In this document: piece by piece, positions 23,216 through 34,758 of the stretch
Position numbering within the stretch: position 1 is the stretch's first letter
How the letters are laid out: each line of letters starts with the position of its first letter
Assembly: GCA_963932465.1 (NCBI GenBank)
Contig: OZ010792.1
Location: 109,858,935-109,922,934 of the forward strand
DNA: 64,000 nt
Origin: Maratus speciosus
Lineage: Eukaryota > Arthropoda > Arachnida > Araneae > Salticidae
Direction: 5' to 3'
Notes under the pieces: model-generated
Told to the model about the DNA's origin: nothing
Databases searched by the model: none
Seen by the model: only the letters and a program-made list of their open reading frames with translations
Made by a program: the position numbers and the translations under genes

Positions 23216-23300
23216 CTTCATCCATGGTGGATAGTTGAACTTTAGTTGCTGTTGCAGTGGAAGGGATTCTGCCAGCGCCACCTAGTATCTCTTAACCTAA
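23216..23300 (-). other. Candidate first coding exon of a host gene
   Basis: On the minus strand CCACCATGGATGAAG is followed by GTAAGT: a textbook translation-start context (CCACCATGG, ATG at 23225-23223) and a consensus splice donor after codon three (M-D-E). Upstream, the presumed 5' UTR (23226-23300) is less A+T rich and includes ACTAGGTGGCGCTGG, close to the published CTCF motif core. The gene would continue leftwards; no matching next exon was identified. The exon is too short to prove from sequence alone. Confidence 0.4.
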
Positions 23301-23889
23301 ATGTGTGTTTAGAGGGACTGAGATGATGGTCAACCACAGGGAGAAATATATTTACTACAATATTTTACTATACAATCGATACTAAGAAAGGATAATTATA
23401 TTTTCCCATACTTTATATATATAGGTATAAATAAATATAATAGAAAAAGTTAATAATATTTATAGAAATTTTTACAGCAAACATTTAATATTGGATATTT
23501 GTACCAAGGGACAGGGACTGAAATGATGATTTCGCTTGTTTAAAGCTTAAAACTAATCATTTCTACATCATTATATGACCATTTATCATTGGTAATTGAT
23601 ATAACAAATGTTACAATATATTACGTTTTTCTGTTTTTGATTTTAGTATAATTAATGAAATATTATTGGCAGCAGGGGTGCAGCATATGTCCAATCCGGC
23701 GATCTAGGATCGGGGGAAATTTTAACCGCAATTTTAACAACCTGGGAAAATTTTGCCGAAACATATACAATTGATTTCGATTTTAACAACGAATTCCATA
23801 ATTCCCTGAGATAGAAAATTTCACTACAAATAAAAAAATCCGTATGGCGACCTCATAAAATCGATCTCAGAAAAATATGTACCGTATAT

Positions 23890-24794
23890 CAGGGGTGATT
23901 CTGTTCCGAATTTTCCGAAAATTTAAGGCATTCGGTTCCGAAAATTTAAAAGAAAAATCGGTCATCAATCTGAATATTCGGGCATAAAAATACCGCGAAT
24001 TTTATCCAAGAATTACGGGAAAAACGCGAATTTCGTTACAAGATCGCAAAATAACCGCAAATTTCGTCAAAGGAACGCGAAAAAACAGCGAATTTCCGCA
24101 AAAGATCGTGAAACAACGACGAATTTCGTCAAAAGGGGGGAAATAACCGCGCATTTCGTCAAAAGGGCGAAATAACTGGAAAATTCGTTAAAAGATCGTA
24201 AAATGACGCAAATTGCGTCAAACGATCCCAAAACAATCTCGAATTTCATCAAAGAATGGCAAAAAACCGCGAATTTCATCAAAAGATCGCCAAAAAACCG
24301 CGAATTTCGTCAAAAGATCGCAAAATAACGACTAATTTCGTCAAACGATCGCGAAACAACCGCAAATTTCGTCAAAAGATCGTGAAACAACGGCGAATTT
24401 CGTCAAAAGGGACGAAGTAACCGCAAATTTGGTCAAAGGAACTCGAAAAAACGACAAATTTCGTTAAAAGATCGCGAAATGAACACAAATTTCGTCAAAA
24501 GATCACGAATCAACCACAAATTTCGTCAAAAGATCGCGAAATAACCGCAAATTCCGTTAAAAGATCGCAAATTTCGTCGAAGATCATGAAGAACCGCAAA
24601 TTTCGTCAAAAAAAAGGTGAAATAACCGCAAAATTCGTCAAAAGATCGCGAAATAACGCGAATTTCGTCAAAGGGCCGCGAAAAAAACATAGTGCTGGCA
24701 GTGGATTCCCCCCACCTTCCCCCACTCTGCTGTAACCTTTCAGAAAATTTGCTGTGACTTTCAAAAATTTTTTTTTCACTCAGAATCACCCCTG
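23890..24794. mobile_element. hAT-like element nested in the previous one
   Basis: Termini CAGGGGTGATTCTG and CAGAATCACCCCTG. The flanks (CCGTATAT, CCATCATA) do not form a clear 8-bp duplication, so the insertion has decayed or the ends belong to an older rearrangement. The interior is a minisatellite. Confidence 0.65.
23985..24690. repeat. CpG-rich minisatellite, ~31-bp unit
   Basis: About twenty copies of AACCGCGAATTTCGTCAAAAGATCGCGAAAT with variants. It shares the core CGCGAATTTCGTC with the opposite strand of the array at 6735-8600. The open minus-strand frame across it is a by-product of the repeat. Confidence 0.9.
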
Positions 24795-24963
24795 CCATCA
24801 TATATACTCGCTCATAAGTTGACAAATATTGGAAATATAAATTTTCTGTACCTACGGTAATACAGCATTTATCTACAACATGCTGCAAAATTTTGGGGAA
24901 ATTTTCTTGTGGATTGGGGGAAATGTTGGGAGTAGAAATATTTTCTGCACCCCTGATTGGCAG

Positions 24964-25552
24964 TGGACGTAAATTGTCCAATTTTCAGATATTGACCCGC
25001 ATATAGTTTATAATATAAACAATGTCCCCCACCCATAAAAAACATACTTGCTAAATTTATATGTCAAAATAGTAGAGTTCATAACCACAGTTTAAAAAAA
25101 AAATAGTTTCATTAACAGGAAAATATTTTTTAAGTAGAATTATCTGCAAATAGTAGCTTGGTTATGTGGAAATAGGAGCAACATTTGTGAATAGGAGGCA
25201 CTGAATTCAAAGTATTATTTCCAAGCATGATTCATAACTTATTTTAATTTGCTGATTGAACTGGATTTGTTTTTTCGCCCCTCTTCTGAAAAAGATGTAA
25301 GCTTCTTTACATTTCACAGAAATAGGTTTTTGATAGATTAAAGTTATTTTTAAAAAACGTGACCTAAAATTTGCACAGCTTCTGGTCTAAAGCTATGTGG
25401 ATTTGAGAGAGTGTACCGTGTATGAAAGTAGTTCTAATGGCGGAATACAAACCTGATTAGGAATATATTACCTGAGTAGTAAGAAAATATCATTGCATAA
25501 CAAACTATAATTTAAACTTTTAATAAAAAATCGATATTTTATTATGATAAGT
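24964..25552. other. A+T-rich DNA, no gene seen
   Basis: Only short stop-rich frames. Confidence 0.4.
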
Positions 25553-25593
25553 AGTTACACACATACACACACACACACACACACACATATATA
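25553..25593. repeat. (CA)n microsatellite with TA tail
   Basis: CA repeats with one TA interruption, ending ATATATA at the mariner target site. Confidence 0.9.
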
Positions 25594-26323
25594 CAACCTG
25601 TGGCCAGAAAGTTCGGTGCATGAATTTCTATTTCAAATACAGTATTGTACAGCATCAAATACAATTTACTGTCCTTCAAAATAATCTCCATGGATGGTAA
25701 TACACTGTTGGAAACGAATATATAAGTGCTGGAAACTAACTCCGTCGCCTAAAAAAAACAAGGTACGGTCAGAAAAATCGTGCATAAAGACACTTTTCTC
25801 ATTCTTTGACTCTAGTGGTCTCATTCACAAAGAATTCCTCCCTGAGAGTACCACGTTCAATGCTGTTGCCTACGCCAATGTTCTAAAGCGTTTACTGCAA
25901 TGGATCCGTCGCGTTCGCTCTGAGTACGCCACGCAAGGCTCCTGGACTCTTCTCCACGATAATGCCCGGTCACACACCGCCTTGGTTGTACGGCAGTTTC
26001 TGGCCGCGAATAAAGTTGTGACACTTGATCACCCCCCTTATTCACCTGATTTGGCGCCTGCAGACTTCTTCCTCTTACCCAGATTGAAGGGAAAGAGATT
26101 TACGGACATCACCGACATTCAACGCAACGTGACGGCCGAGCTGAAAGCCATTCCGAAAGAACTGTTTTACAGGAGTTACCAGGACTTATATACTCGTTGC
26201 CAACAGTGCATTACCATCCATGGAGATTATTTTGAAGGACAGTAAATTGTATTTGATGCTGCACAATACTGTATTTGAAATCAAAATTCATTCACCGAAC
26301 TTTCTGGCTACACCCACAGGTTG
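25594..26323 (+). mobile_element. Rearranged mariner with unusually long inverted termini
   Basis: TA at 25592-25593 and 26324-26325; termini CAACCTGTGGCCAGAAAGTT and its complement. The inverted similarity extends ~145-160 bp inward, far beyond normal mariner termini, because the left end is an inverted copy of the right end including the 3' end of the coding region (CTGTCCTTCAAAATAATCTC matches the C-terminal codons HGDYFEGQ read backwards). Confidence 0.85.
25755..26245 (+). pseudogene. mariner transposase, N-terminus lost
   Basis: The open frame retains KVRSEKSCIKTLFSFFDS, GLIHKEFLP, the second catalytic region LLHDNARSHTALVVRQF, and PPYSPDLAPADFFLLPRLK with the third Asp 34 residues after the second (DD34D). 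The normal C-terminus (YTRCQQCITIHGDYFEGQ) ends at TAA 26243-26245. The helix-turn-helix region and first Asp are missing, replaced by the inverted terminal duplication. It cannot make an active enzyme. Confidence 0.88.
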
Positions 26324-26369
26324 TATATTTATTACAAAAAACATCAAGGGTAAAGTTGGTAATTAATTA

Positions 26370-27730
26370 CCGTAAAATCTCGATTATAAGTCCCCTTTTT
26401 TCAAAAGCAACAGCAGTTGAATGTGGGAGGAGGCTTATAATAGAGATTAAAAAATATATATTTTTTAAAAACCTGCTTTTATCATTAATTTAGAAGTAAA
26501 TAAAGGGGTGAGAATCTTCCATATTTCGACAGCTTTCCGATTTGTAAAAAAAAAAAAAAAAATCTAAATGTCGCCCCCCCCCCCAAAAAAAAAAAAATTC
26601 CCCCAACAAAAAATCTGTAAGCAAAATTAATTTTTTTTTCAAATACATTTCTTTATTTGTTATTTTACTGCAACAATGCTTAATCAATCATCTAAGCCCC
26701 CCCCTCCAAAAATACCGCTTCCTCCTTTCCCCCACCCCTTCTCTGGTATCTAACATACATAATTTAACCTATAAAACTCTTAAAATTCAAATTTCTTAAT
26801 GCATAATATGCTATACAGATACACTATAGTTACAATAAATAATCTGTCAGCTAAATTATTCCCTCCTCCCAAAATCTGTGATTCTCACCCTGTGTCTCCT
26901 GACACTCATATCATGACACCCCCCCCCCCCCTCTTCTCTCCCTGCATCTCATGCAGTTTAAAATATGTATATATATTTTTAATTTTCTGCTTGATTTGTG
27001 CTGTCCGCTCCCTTCCTCCAACACACGCAGTATATTAAAAAAAAAATTTTTTTTTTTTTTGCCTCTATTTAATCATAAAATATACATGTAATTCATGGGT
27101 TAGAACAGCGAAACCGAATTTTTTTTTTTTTTTTTTTTTACTTACCTTCCACATATTTAAATCAACCATTTGGGGAGAAAAAATTTCAGATAGGATGAAG
27201 ATTTTAGATGAATGATATGAGATTATGTAGATGTCCTTTTAGATCATTCACCTTACTACAAAATAAGAAATAGAGCAGAATTTTTTTTTACAAATTAAAT
27301 TTGAGGATTTTAAACTTTGCTGAGTGGGGGTCAGAGGAAAAATAAAAACTTTTGGAGAAAGGGGTGTAATTTAAATATTTGATTATTTACTTGTTGTTAT
27401 GAATGAACAAAAAATAGAACAAAAGCATTAAGATTTCCACGATTTTAAACTTTTTGTGCTGAGGAAGGAAAGGGAGAGCAGAGAAAAGAAGCAGACATTT
27501 CATGCAGAAGGAGAGGGATACGTGAAAACATTACGTGAAAACATGTAGAAATCCACCACAAAAGTAAAAATATTAAAAATTCTCTCCCTTAGTTTTACAT
27601 CAATTTTTTCCCAGAAAAAAGTTTGTGAAAAGGAGGGGGGATATATATGGTGCCATTATATTTGAGAGTGGAAAATAAAACAAAAATTGCTTGGGGGGGG
27701 GGGGGGGGGCTTACAATCGGGATTTTACGG
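26370..27730. mobile_element. Tc1/pogo-type TIR element, non-coding
   Basis: TA at 26368-26369 and 27731-27732; termini CCGTAAAATCTCGATTATAAG and CTTACAATCGGGATTTTACGG. The interior is rich in C and G runs (C10, C11, G17 near 27694-27710) and poly-A/T, and has no transposase. Confidence 0.75.
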
Positions 27731-27732
27731 TA

Positions 27733-29835
27733 ATTTAGCTATATCTGAACAAGAGTTAATACTATCTAACATGTTTAGTAGTAGAAGTATTGAGGAGGGG
27801 GAGGGTTAATGGATAACAAAACAAAAGAAAAATCATGTGATGCATATAGACTTACCAGCAGTTACAGAGTACTGCTACAAAACTTCACTGTTTAATAAGG
27901 CAAAAGAAGATATCTAATTATCTATCTAAGCAATTTAGAAAACACATAACACAGTTTTTGCAGGTACTTAAACATAAATAAAAAAATATACTTGAAGGAA
28001 AGACCTGTAATTTTGGGTTTGCATATTTGAAGTTTCTAAAAATCAATTTCTGTGAAAAAAAAATCCACAGATTACAATTAAAATGTTTAATTTTAATTTT
28101 TTCCCCCAATAAATATGGATTTTTGTAACTGAAATCGATTTCTGAAAGCTTCCAATATGCAAATGCAAAATTAGTTCATTCCGCCTATAGTGGTTTTCGA
28201 TTTATGTTTTAAAAACGCAGTACATTGCAATTAGTTTTGAAATGATTAAAAATAAATTTAACATTAGTTCTGCAATTTAAACCTTCATAATTGCTAAACT
28301 ACTTGAGCGAATGATTTCCCGTTTGATATCTTTAAGTAAAACTTACTATATACGACAAATGTGATGTCAAAATTAAGTGTTCACATTGAAATTTCAGAGT
28401 TTGGTACAATTTCACTATAATATTCACCACTTAAGCTTTTTTTTAATAACAAAAATTGAAGGAAAACATAATTTTCAGTCGAATGACTCTTCCGTTTTTT
28501 TTTTTTTATGTTACAATTTAGAGGTTAAAATATGTGGGATATTCCTCTCTTATTTGGCTGACTGTGCCAGCTTAACCCCCCTCCTCCCCTACACACATGA
28601 AACAAACGTACTAAATAGCCTATTCTTTACCATGTAAAAAGGTTGATCAATCAAGAATTTTTGCTGCGTCTTTATTCCATTTACGATGAGTTAATTTGTA
28701 TCCTGGAGGAAAGGGAATTGTTAGGTTCTTAAACTGAAAAAATAATTTTACATTCTAACAAATAACAATGTAAAAAAATAAAATAAAAATAAGAAACTGT
28801 CAATGGTAGAATTTAATATGTGGAACCCCGGCTAAGATTAACATATATTAACCCATTTATTATTACTAAAAAAAAAGACATATGTTTCATCCTGGTATGT
28901 GAATAAAAACTTAGATTGTACATTTTTTAATGTTTTCAATTAGCATAATATATATATATATTGATTCCCCTCATCCCTTCCAGAAGTGATTGAAAATGTA
29001 AAAGGATGACATTACATTGTCTGGTTTGTATTTTTTAGTAACAACATTTTGATGAATATCTGAAACAACAACCACTACCAAGATTCTGCCAAAGAGTGTC
29101 TATACTGGTCACAAAAAATAACGGAGTTTGGAAAAAAGTCACAAATTTCATCAACTGCCAGCTCCTCACAAAAACCATAAAATAAATAAATAAAAATAAA
29201 AAAAACCTCTACAATCGGTTCTGAAAGTCCCAATTTCGGCAACTTGTTAAAATGCCACACAGAGACTTATGCTTTTCAGTCTTTCTCCATCCACAACATG
29301 TATGTCAAATGTCTTTACATTCATTTTATTAAAATGTAATAAGAAATACAGCTGTACCATATCTTTTGCTTTTCTTTTTTAACTTTATGGCTGTCTTTTT
29401 GATCATGCTAAATCAATGTTTAAATTCATCACTGAACACAATGTATATGTTGCTTCTTTAGCTTTACTTCAATTTCATGGGTGGAAAATCTAAAGATACT
29501 TTTGGAGCAACTTCATAGCAGATTAAATTGCAATTTTGTACCTGCTTTGTAGCAGGGGAAACTGCGATGTTGTAGCAGACTTCACTGTCATAGAAATTTT
29601 TATTTAAAAGATTGAATGATGTTCTTTTGTGAATAATTTTTTTTTTTTTTTTGTTTATCAACTTATATTGGTGCAAGAGCTTTAATTCGAAAATTAAATG
29701 TACATATATTTTTAATTGATGTTTAAAAAATGTTACTTTTAGATTGATTTATCTTTTGGAATACTTTCAGCAGTTTATGCAAACATTATCTGAAACAATG
29801 ATTTTTAATATACATATTAAATATGTCTCATATAC
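27733..29835. other. A+T-rich DNA, no gene seen
   Basis: Homopolymer runs and a short (TA)n at 28949-28961. A GTAAGT donor-like site at ~27852 (minus strand) has stops in all frames upstream. Confidence 0.35.
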
Positions 29836-29837
29836 TA

Positions 29838-31364
29838 ATAGCCCAGTGGTAGGGGAGCAAAAAAAGGTCGAATTCGGAATTAATTAGGGGAAAGCTGGAA
29901 ATTGTTTTAATCCCTTCTGTTTAGGTCTAGAATGAATATGCTATGTTTTCCCTTTCGTACTAAGTGAGCGTTAGGAAATATGTATAGATTTATAGTAAAA
30001 AAACATGTTTTTTTGCATACCATAGCAGTATCTCAAAACAGCTAACACTGTCAAAAACATTGTCAATACAAATGTTGTAGAGCTTAAAATTCTGAGTAAA
30101 ATGAGTACCTACACTCAATACTTATGTTGAATGTTAAGGTCACAATTCTACTTCAAAGTTTTAGACCCATCATCAGGGGGATGACCTCAGAATTAATTAG
30201 CAGAAAACTGGAAATTGTTTTAATCCTTCCAGTTTAGGTCTAAAATGAACGTACTATGTTTTCTTCCTCGTACTTGGGTGAATGTTAGAAAATATGTACA
30301 GATTTATTTTCGAAAAACACGATGTTTTATTTTTCCTTAACAGTATCTCAAAACAGCTAACTCTATAAAAAACATTGTCAATACAAATGTTGTAGAGCTT
30401 AGAATTCTGAATAAAATGAGTACCATCATTAATATTTTTGTTCAACATTAAGGTCGCAATTCTATTTCAAAATTTGGCCTTAATCGCTAATCAATAGCTT
30501 GAAGCCAGGAGAGACCAAGTTAACTTAATAATATCTCAAAACAACTAACTCTATCAAAAACATTGTCTGTACAAAAGTTGTACAGCCTAAAATTCTGAGT
30601 AAAATGAGTACCTACACTTAATATTTTTGTTCAATATTAAGGCCGCAATTTGAGATATTGTTAAGTTAACTTGGTCTCTCTTGGCTTCAAGGTCTTGATT
30701 TGAAAAATTTGAAATAGAATTGCGACCTTAATGTTGAACAAAAATATTAATGATGGTACTCATTTTATTCAGAATTTTAAGCTCTATAACATTTGTATTG
30801 ACAATGTTTTTTATAGAGTTAGTTGTTTTGAGATATTGTTAAGGAAATTAAAAAAAAACGAAAATAAAATGTTTTTCGAAAATAAATATGTACATATTTT
30901 CTAACATTCACCCAAGTACGAGGAAGAAAACATAGTACGTTCATTTTAGACCTAAACTGAAGGGATGAAAACAATTTCCAGTTTTCTCCTAATTAATTCT
31001 GAGGTCATCCCCCTGATGATGGGTCTAAAACTTTGAAGTAGAATTGTGACCTTAATATTCAACGTAAGTATTGAGTGTAGGTACTCATTTTACTCAGAAT
31101 TTTAAGCTCTACAACATTTGTATTGACAATGTTTTTGACAGGGTTAGCTGTTTTGAGATACTATTATGGAATGCAAAAAAAAAAAAAAAAAAAAAAAAAC
31201 GTGTTTTTTGACTATAAATCTATACATATTTCCTAACGCTCACCTAGTACGAGGGGGAAAACATAGCATATTCATTCTAGACCTATACTGAAGGGATTAA
31301 AACAATTTCCAACTTTCCCCTAATTAATTCCGAATTCAACTCCGTAACCACTGGGCTATAAGTA
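29838..31364. repeat. 1.5 kb fold-back element: two ~700-bp inverted arms, each of two tandem units
   Basis: The left arm (29838-30541) and right arm (30655-31364) are reverse complements along nearly their full length, with a ~110-bp unpaired centre. Each arm is itself two diverged ~330-bp units (TGGAAATTGTTTTAATCC.. at 29898 and 30204; TCTCAAAACAGCTAAC.CT.. at 30032 and 30347), and a third partial unit forms the loop. Outer ends are TAGCCCAGTGGT and ACCACTGGGCTA. No coding frame. A transcript across it would fold into long double-stranded RNA. Confidence 0.85.
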
Positions 31365-33390
31365 AATGTAAAACTATATTTTTATTTGGCTCCGTGAGAT
31401 TAAATAAAAACTAAAATTTCCCATTTCAATAGTTTACACTGCTGCTATTGTCCTCTTCCAAAAAGATTGGATTACTCTCTATTCTGACATTTCCCCCTCA
31501 GTCAATTACATATCCTATTTTCTGCTCAAGTTAGCATACTTTGTGATTATGCAATATTTTTGTTCAACTCATATTTTCCTAAAAGAGTTTATTGTATTGT
31601 CTTTCTATTCTTAGACAAAATATGTATTTAAGTTCCCTTAATTGTTTGTAACTAATTTCTATATCATTTACTCATTTTAGTAAGTATCGATTTATAAATG
31701 TTATCATAGCGGAAATTTAGGCACTGAACTTGAAACAGAATCCATTCATCATTTAATAATGAAACTTCATTGGCTTACGTGATCTTAGGAAATTCAGCTG
31801 TCTATATTTTTAGGTGTGTTCATTATTATAAAAATACGTAGCACCATTAGTCGTTGTCTGCTCCGTCTGTCTGTCTGCATATAACAGCGCAAAAACTACC
31901 CGACCGAATGGTTTGAAATCCTTCTATATATAAAAAAAAGTTTTGATTTGGAAATGGACCAATGAAAATCTGCGTAGATATTCCGGGTAGAACTCATCCA
32001 ATTTAAATGCTTAAGCTAAGGCCTCCTTATCGAAATAACAGGCCTCGCAATCGCTAAGTTTCCTTTGTCCGCTGTACACGTGGTTAGAAACCACATAGTT
32101 TTCCGTGACTAGCGCCATCTAACGTGAGAAACAGAAATATTTTTAAATTTGTTTTCTATTTGTCTTTTACCATTTTCTTTACGATGTGCTTTGTAGTTTG
32201 CAAATGATAGTTGTTAATCTTAAAATTTTCATATGTTCTAGACATTTTATTTAAAAAATGAACTTATTTTACTGTTAAACAAAAAATGTTTACTGCTGTA
32301 TTCCGTTATGTAAATAAATGATGATAATAATAGTAATAATAATCAGGAAAGAAAATTATTTTACCATGAATTTCTCAGTGATATTAGTTATTGAAATAAA
32401 TGGATAGCATCTAGATCCGGAAAATGTAAAATATTTCATTTTCTCTTTTATATTTTCAAATATGTGATTTATTTTATTTCTGCTATTTCTTTTCTTTTCA
32501 CAATTAATTTCACTTTACAGTATTAATTTAACATCGCTTCTTCAATTTGTTTCAATGCACAGTCTCATTTATTTATTTATTGGCCTATCATTTGTTTTAT
32601 TTTTGAAGGTATGGGGGATCATTTCAGTTTAACATACTTTAGATGAAAGCTTCACTGTTTTTTCATATAAAGTTTGTATGTATTTATCTATGGAAAGTTT
32701 CATAATTGGCTCCACAGCCAATTGGCATATCTTGGCGGGCATAGTTTGGTGCGTAATTAATTTCCTTGTTTTAACTCACATATGTTATGAAAGTTTTACC
32801 TAAAATGTATCAAAGTATTTTAGGAAAGTTAAAACACGTATAGATACACATAAAAAGAGACTGAAGTCATAAACACTTAAAAAATTGGAAAAATAAAGTT
32901 TAATAATCACTTAAATTTATACATGTCCCTCAACTTTCCGCAAATACCGTATTCTTGTCATGCTACGATTTTGGTGTTTGTAAATCTTAATTTGAGTATT
33001 CTTCCTTAATCAGACCTAGAGCCAATTGGCGTAAATGTAGTTTGGCGCAAAATTAATTTTATTTTTAAACCGTATACTTGATACCACATTATTCCAGCAT
33101 CCCGTTTTTGCAGTCAACTTTGACTGTGGAACAGATTACAGAACATTAGCTAATACTACATTATATAATAATAAATCGGTATTTTTCAAGTATAGGGACC
33201 TTGGCGGGAGAAGAAAATTTGGCAACGTAATTTCTGGAAGCATATTCACTGTTTCACATAAAGAAGTAATATTTTCCAATATTTGTACAATTTATTTAAT
33301 ATAAAAAAGGCATTTATCTATTTTATATACAAATATAAACAAATCGTATATAAAAAACAATAATAATATCTAGAAACTAAATTTATACAT
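31365..33390. other. Non-coding repeats, no gene seen
   Basis: 31705-31800 resembles 49120-49200 (CAGAATCCATTCATCATTTA...TGAAACTTCATTGGCTT). 31840-31960 has a GTCTGTCTGTCTGCATATAA stretch like transposon leaders. 32700-33060 has two diverged AGCCAATTGGC segments followed by GTTTGGCGCAAAATTAATTT-type sequence. Confidence 0.4.
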
Positions 33391-33398
33391 GTAAATTC

Positions 33399-33596
33399 GG
33401 CACAGATGTCATATTGGCGCGATTTTTTTTCTGGCGCCAATGTCATATACGCACCGGATACTTAACTGGCACCAAAGTGTCGTTATTTTGCTTGATATGG
33501 TTATCCGGATATAGATGATATGGTAACGAGGTTTTCGCAAAATTGGCGTCGAAAAAAAAATCGCGCCAATATGGGGCCGTATATGACATCTGTGCC
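33399..33596. mobile_element. 198-bp MITE with exact 8-bp duplication
   Basis: Termini GGCACAGATGTCATATTGGC and ...GTATATGACATCTGTGCC; GTAAATTC at 33391-33398 and 33597-33604. Near each end is a TTGGCGCGATTTTTT / AAAATCGCGCCAA motif. Non-coding; superfamily not assigned. Confidence 0.9.
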
Positions 33597-33743
33597 GTAA
33601 ATTCTTATAAAACAAGCTGACAGTTCATAAGTTTTGTTTTCATAACTGTTTATATCAATCGGCAACAAATCGCTCTTTCCGAAGCCCAAATTGTGCCAAG
33701 ATAAAAAAAAAAAATAACCCGCAAAGTCCTATATACTGAAAAT

Positions 33744-33850
33744 GGTACTTGTTAGTTATCCCGTCGACCAAATTACTGTCGCCAATTTGTAAGATTAAAT
33801 GCCAATAATGGTTTGCCATAAATTAATTAATTTTAAGATTAAATGCCAAT
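33744..33850. mobile_element. Partial copy of the GGTACTT.GTTATCCC MITE family
   Basis: Left terminus TGGTACTTGTTAGTTATCCC and GATTAAATGCCAATAATG match 35918-35985. The six-unit element begins immediately after a duplicated TTAAGATTAAATGCCAAT. The right half was not found. Confidence 0.65.
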
Positions 33851-34758
33851 GTGTATGTGACACAAATTTTGTGGGCGCTCTATCTCAAGAACTAATGCAC
33901 GGAATTTAATAAAAATTCATATTCAGTGAGTCCCTAATACAAATTGATGCTGATTAGTTTTTGGTGTAAATCGCTCAACAGGTGACGCTGCTATGCTGCA
34001 TTTTTCACGATTTTCGCAATACCTCTATCTCAAGAACTAATGCACGGATTTTGATCAAACTTCAGATTTAGTTAGTCCTTGATATGAGTTGATGCTGATT
34101 ACGTTTTGGAGTAAATCGCCCAACAGGTGGCGCAGTTATGAGGAATTTTGTAGGATTTACACGATTTCCCCAATCGCTCTATCTTAAGAACTAACGCACG
34201 GATTTTCATGAAACTTCCGATTCAGTTAGTCCTTGATATGACTTTCTACTGATTATGTGTTGATGTAAATCGCCCAGCAGGTGGCGCGTCTGTGCTGCCT
34301 TTTTCACGATTACCTCAATAGCTCTATCTATAGAACTAATGGGCGAATTTTCATCTAACTTCAGATTTAGTTGTATGTTGACACAAGTTGTTGTTAATTA
34401 GGTTTTGGTGTTAATCACCCAATAGGTGGCACTGCTATGCAGGAATTTTCACGATTTTCGCTATAGCTCTATCTCAAAAACTAATGCACGGATTTTCTCC
34501 AAACTTCAGATTCAGTCAGACGCTGACATAAATTGTTGCTGATTAGGATTTGGTATAAATCATCTAATAGATGGCGCTGCTAGGCAGCATTTTGCTGGAT
34601 TTAGACGATTTCAGCGATAGTCATATCTCAAGAACTAATGCACGGAATTTCATATCTTTAGAATCCTCATGAGATGCATAGATTGCCATTTAATTTTGGC
34701 AGTGTGATATTTGTGCGAATTTTGAACTATTAACATGTATGAGATAGAAGAAAGTTTT
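33851..34758 (+). repeat. Six-unit tandem repeat element, copy B
   Basis: Boxes CTCTATCTCAAGAACTAATG (varied) at 33878, 34023, 34177, 34322, 34467 and 34627: spacings 145, 154, 145, 145, 160, exactly those of copy A. It starts at GTGTATGTGACACAAATTTT (copy A: 17402) and ends AGATAGAAGAAAG. Each inter-box segment carries a CAACAGGTGGCGC-type motif. Confidence 0.85.

Larger units (their letters stand above)
23673..24955. mobile_element. hAT-type non-autonomous element (outer)
   Basis: Termini CAGGGGTGCAGCATATG and TTTTCTGCACCCCTG; exact 8-bp duplication ATTGGCAG at 23665-23672 and 24956-24963. Start CAGGGGTG and 8-bp duplication are hAT hallmarks. No transposase. It hosts a second hAT-like insertion. 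Confidence 0.88.

Noticed and set aside
24526..24981. 151-codon minus-strand open frame
   Set aside because: Most of it reads through the CGCGAATTTCGTC minisatellite and hAT termini.
27694..27710. G17 run as a possible G-quadruplex regulator
   Set aside because: It is one of many homopolymers in a non-coding TIR element; no other support.
27858..27892. Mini-exon between TTAAACAG and GTAAGT on the minus strand
   Set aside because: All three frames contain stops in the ~35-base interval.
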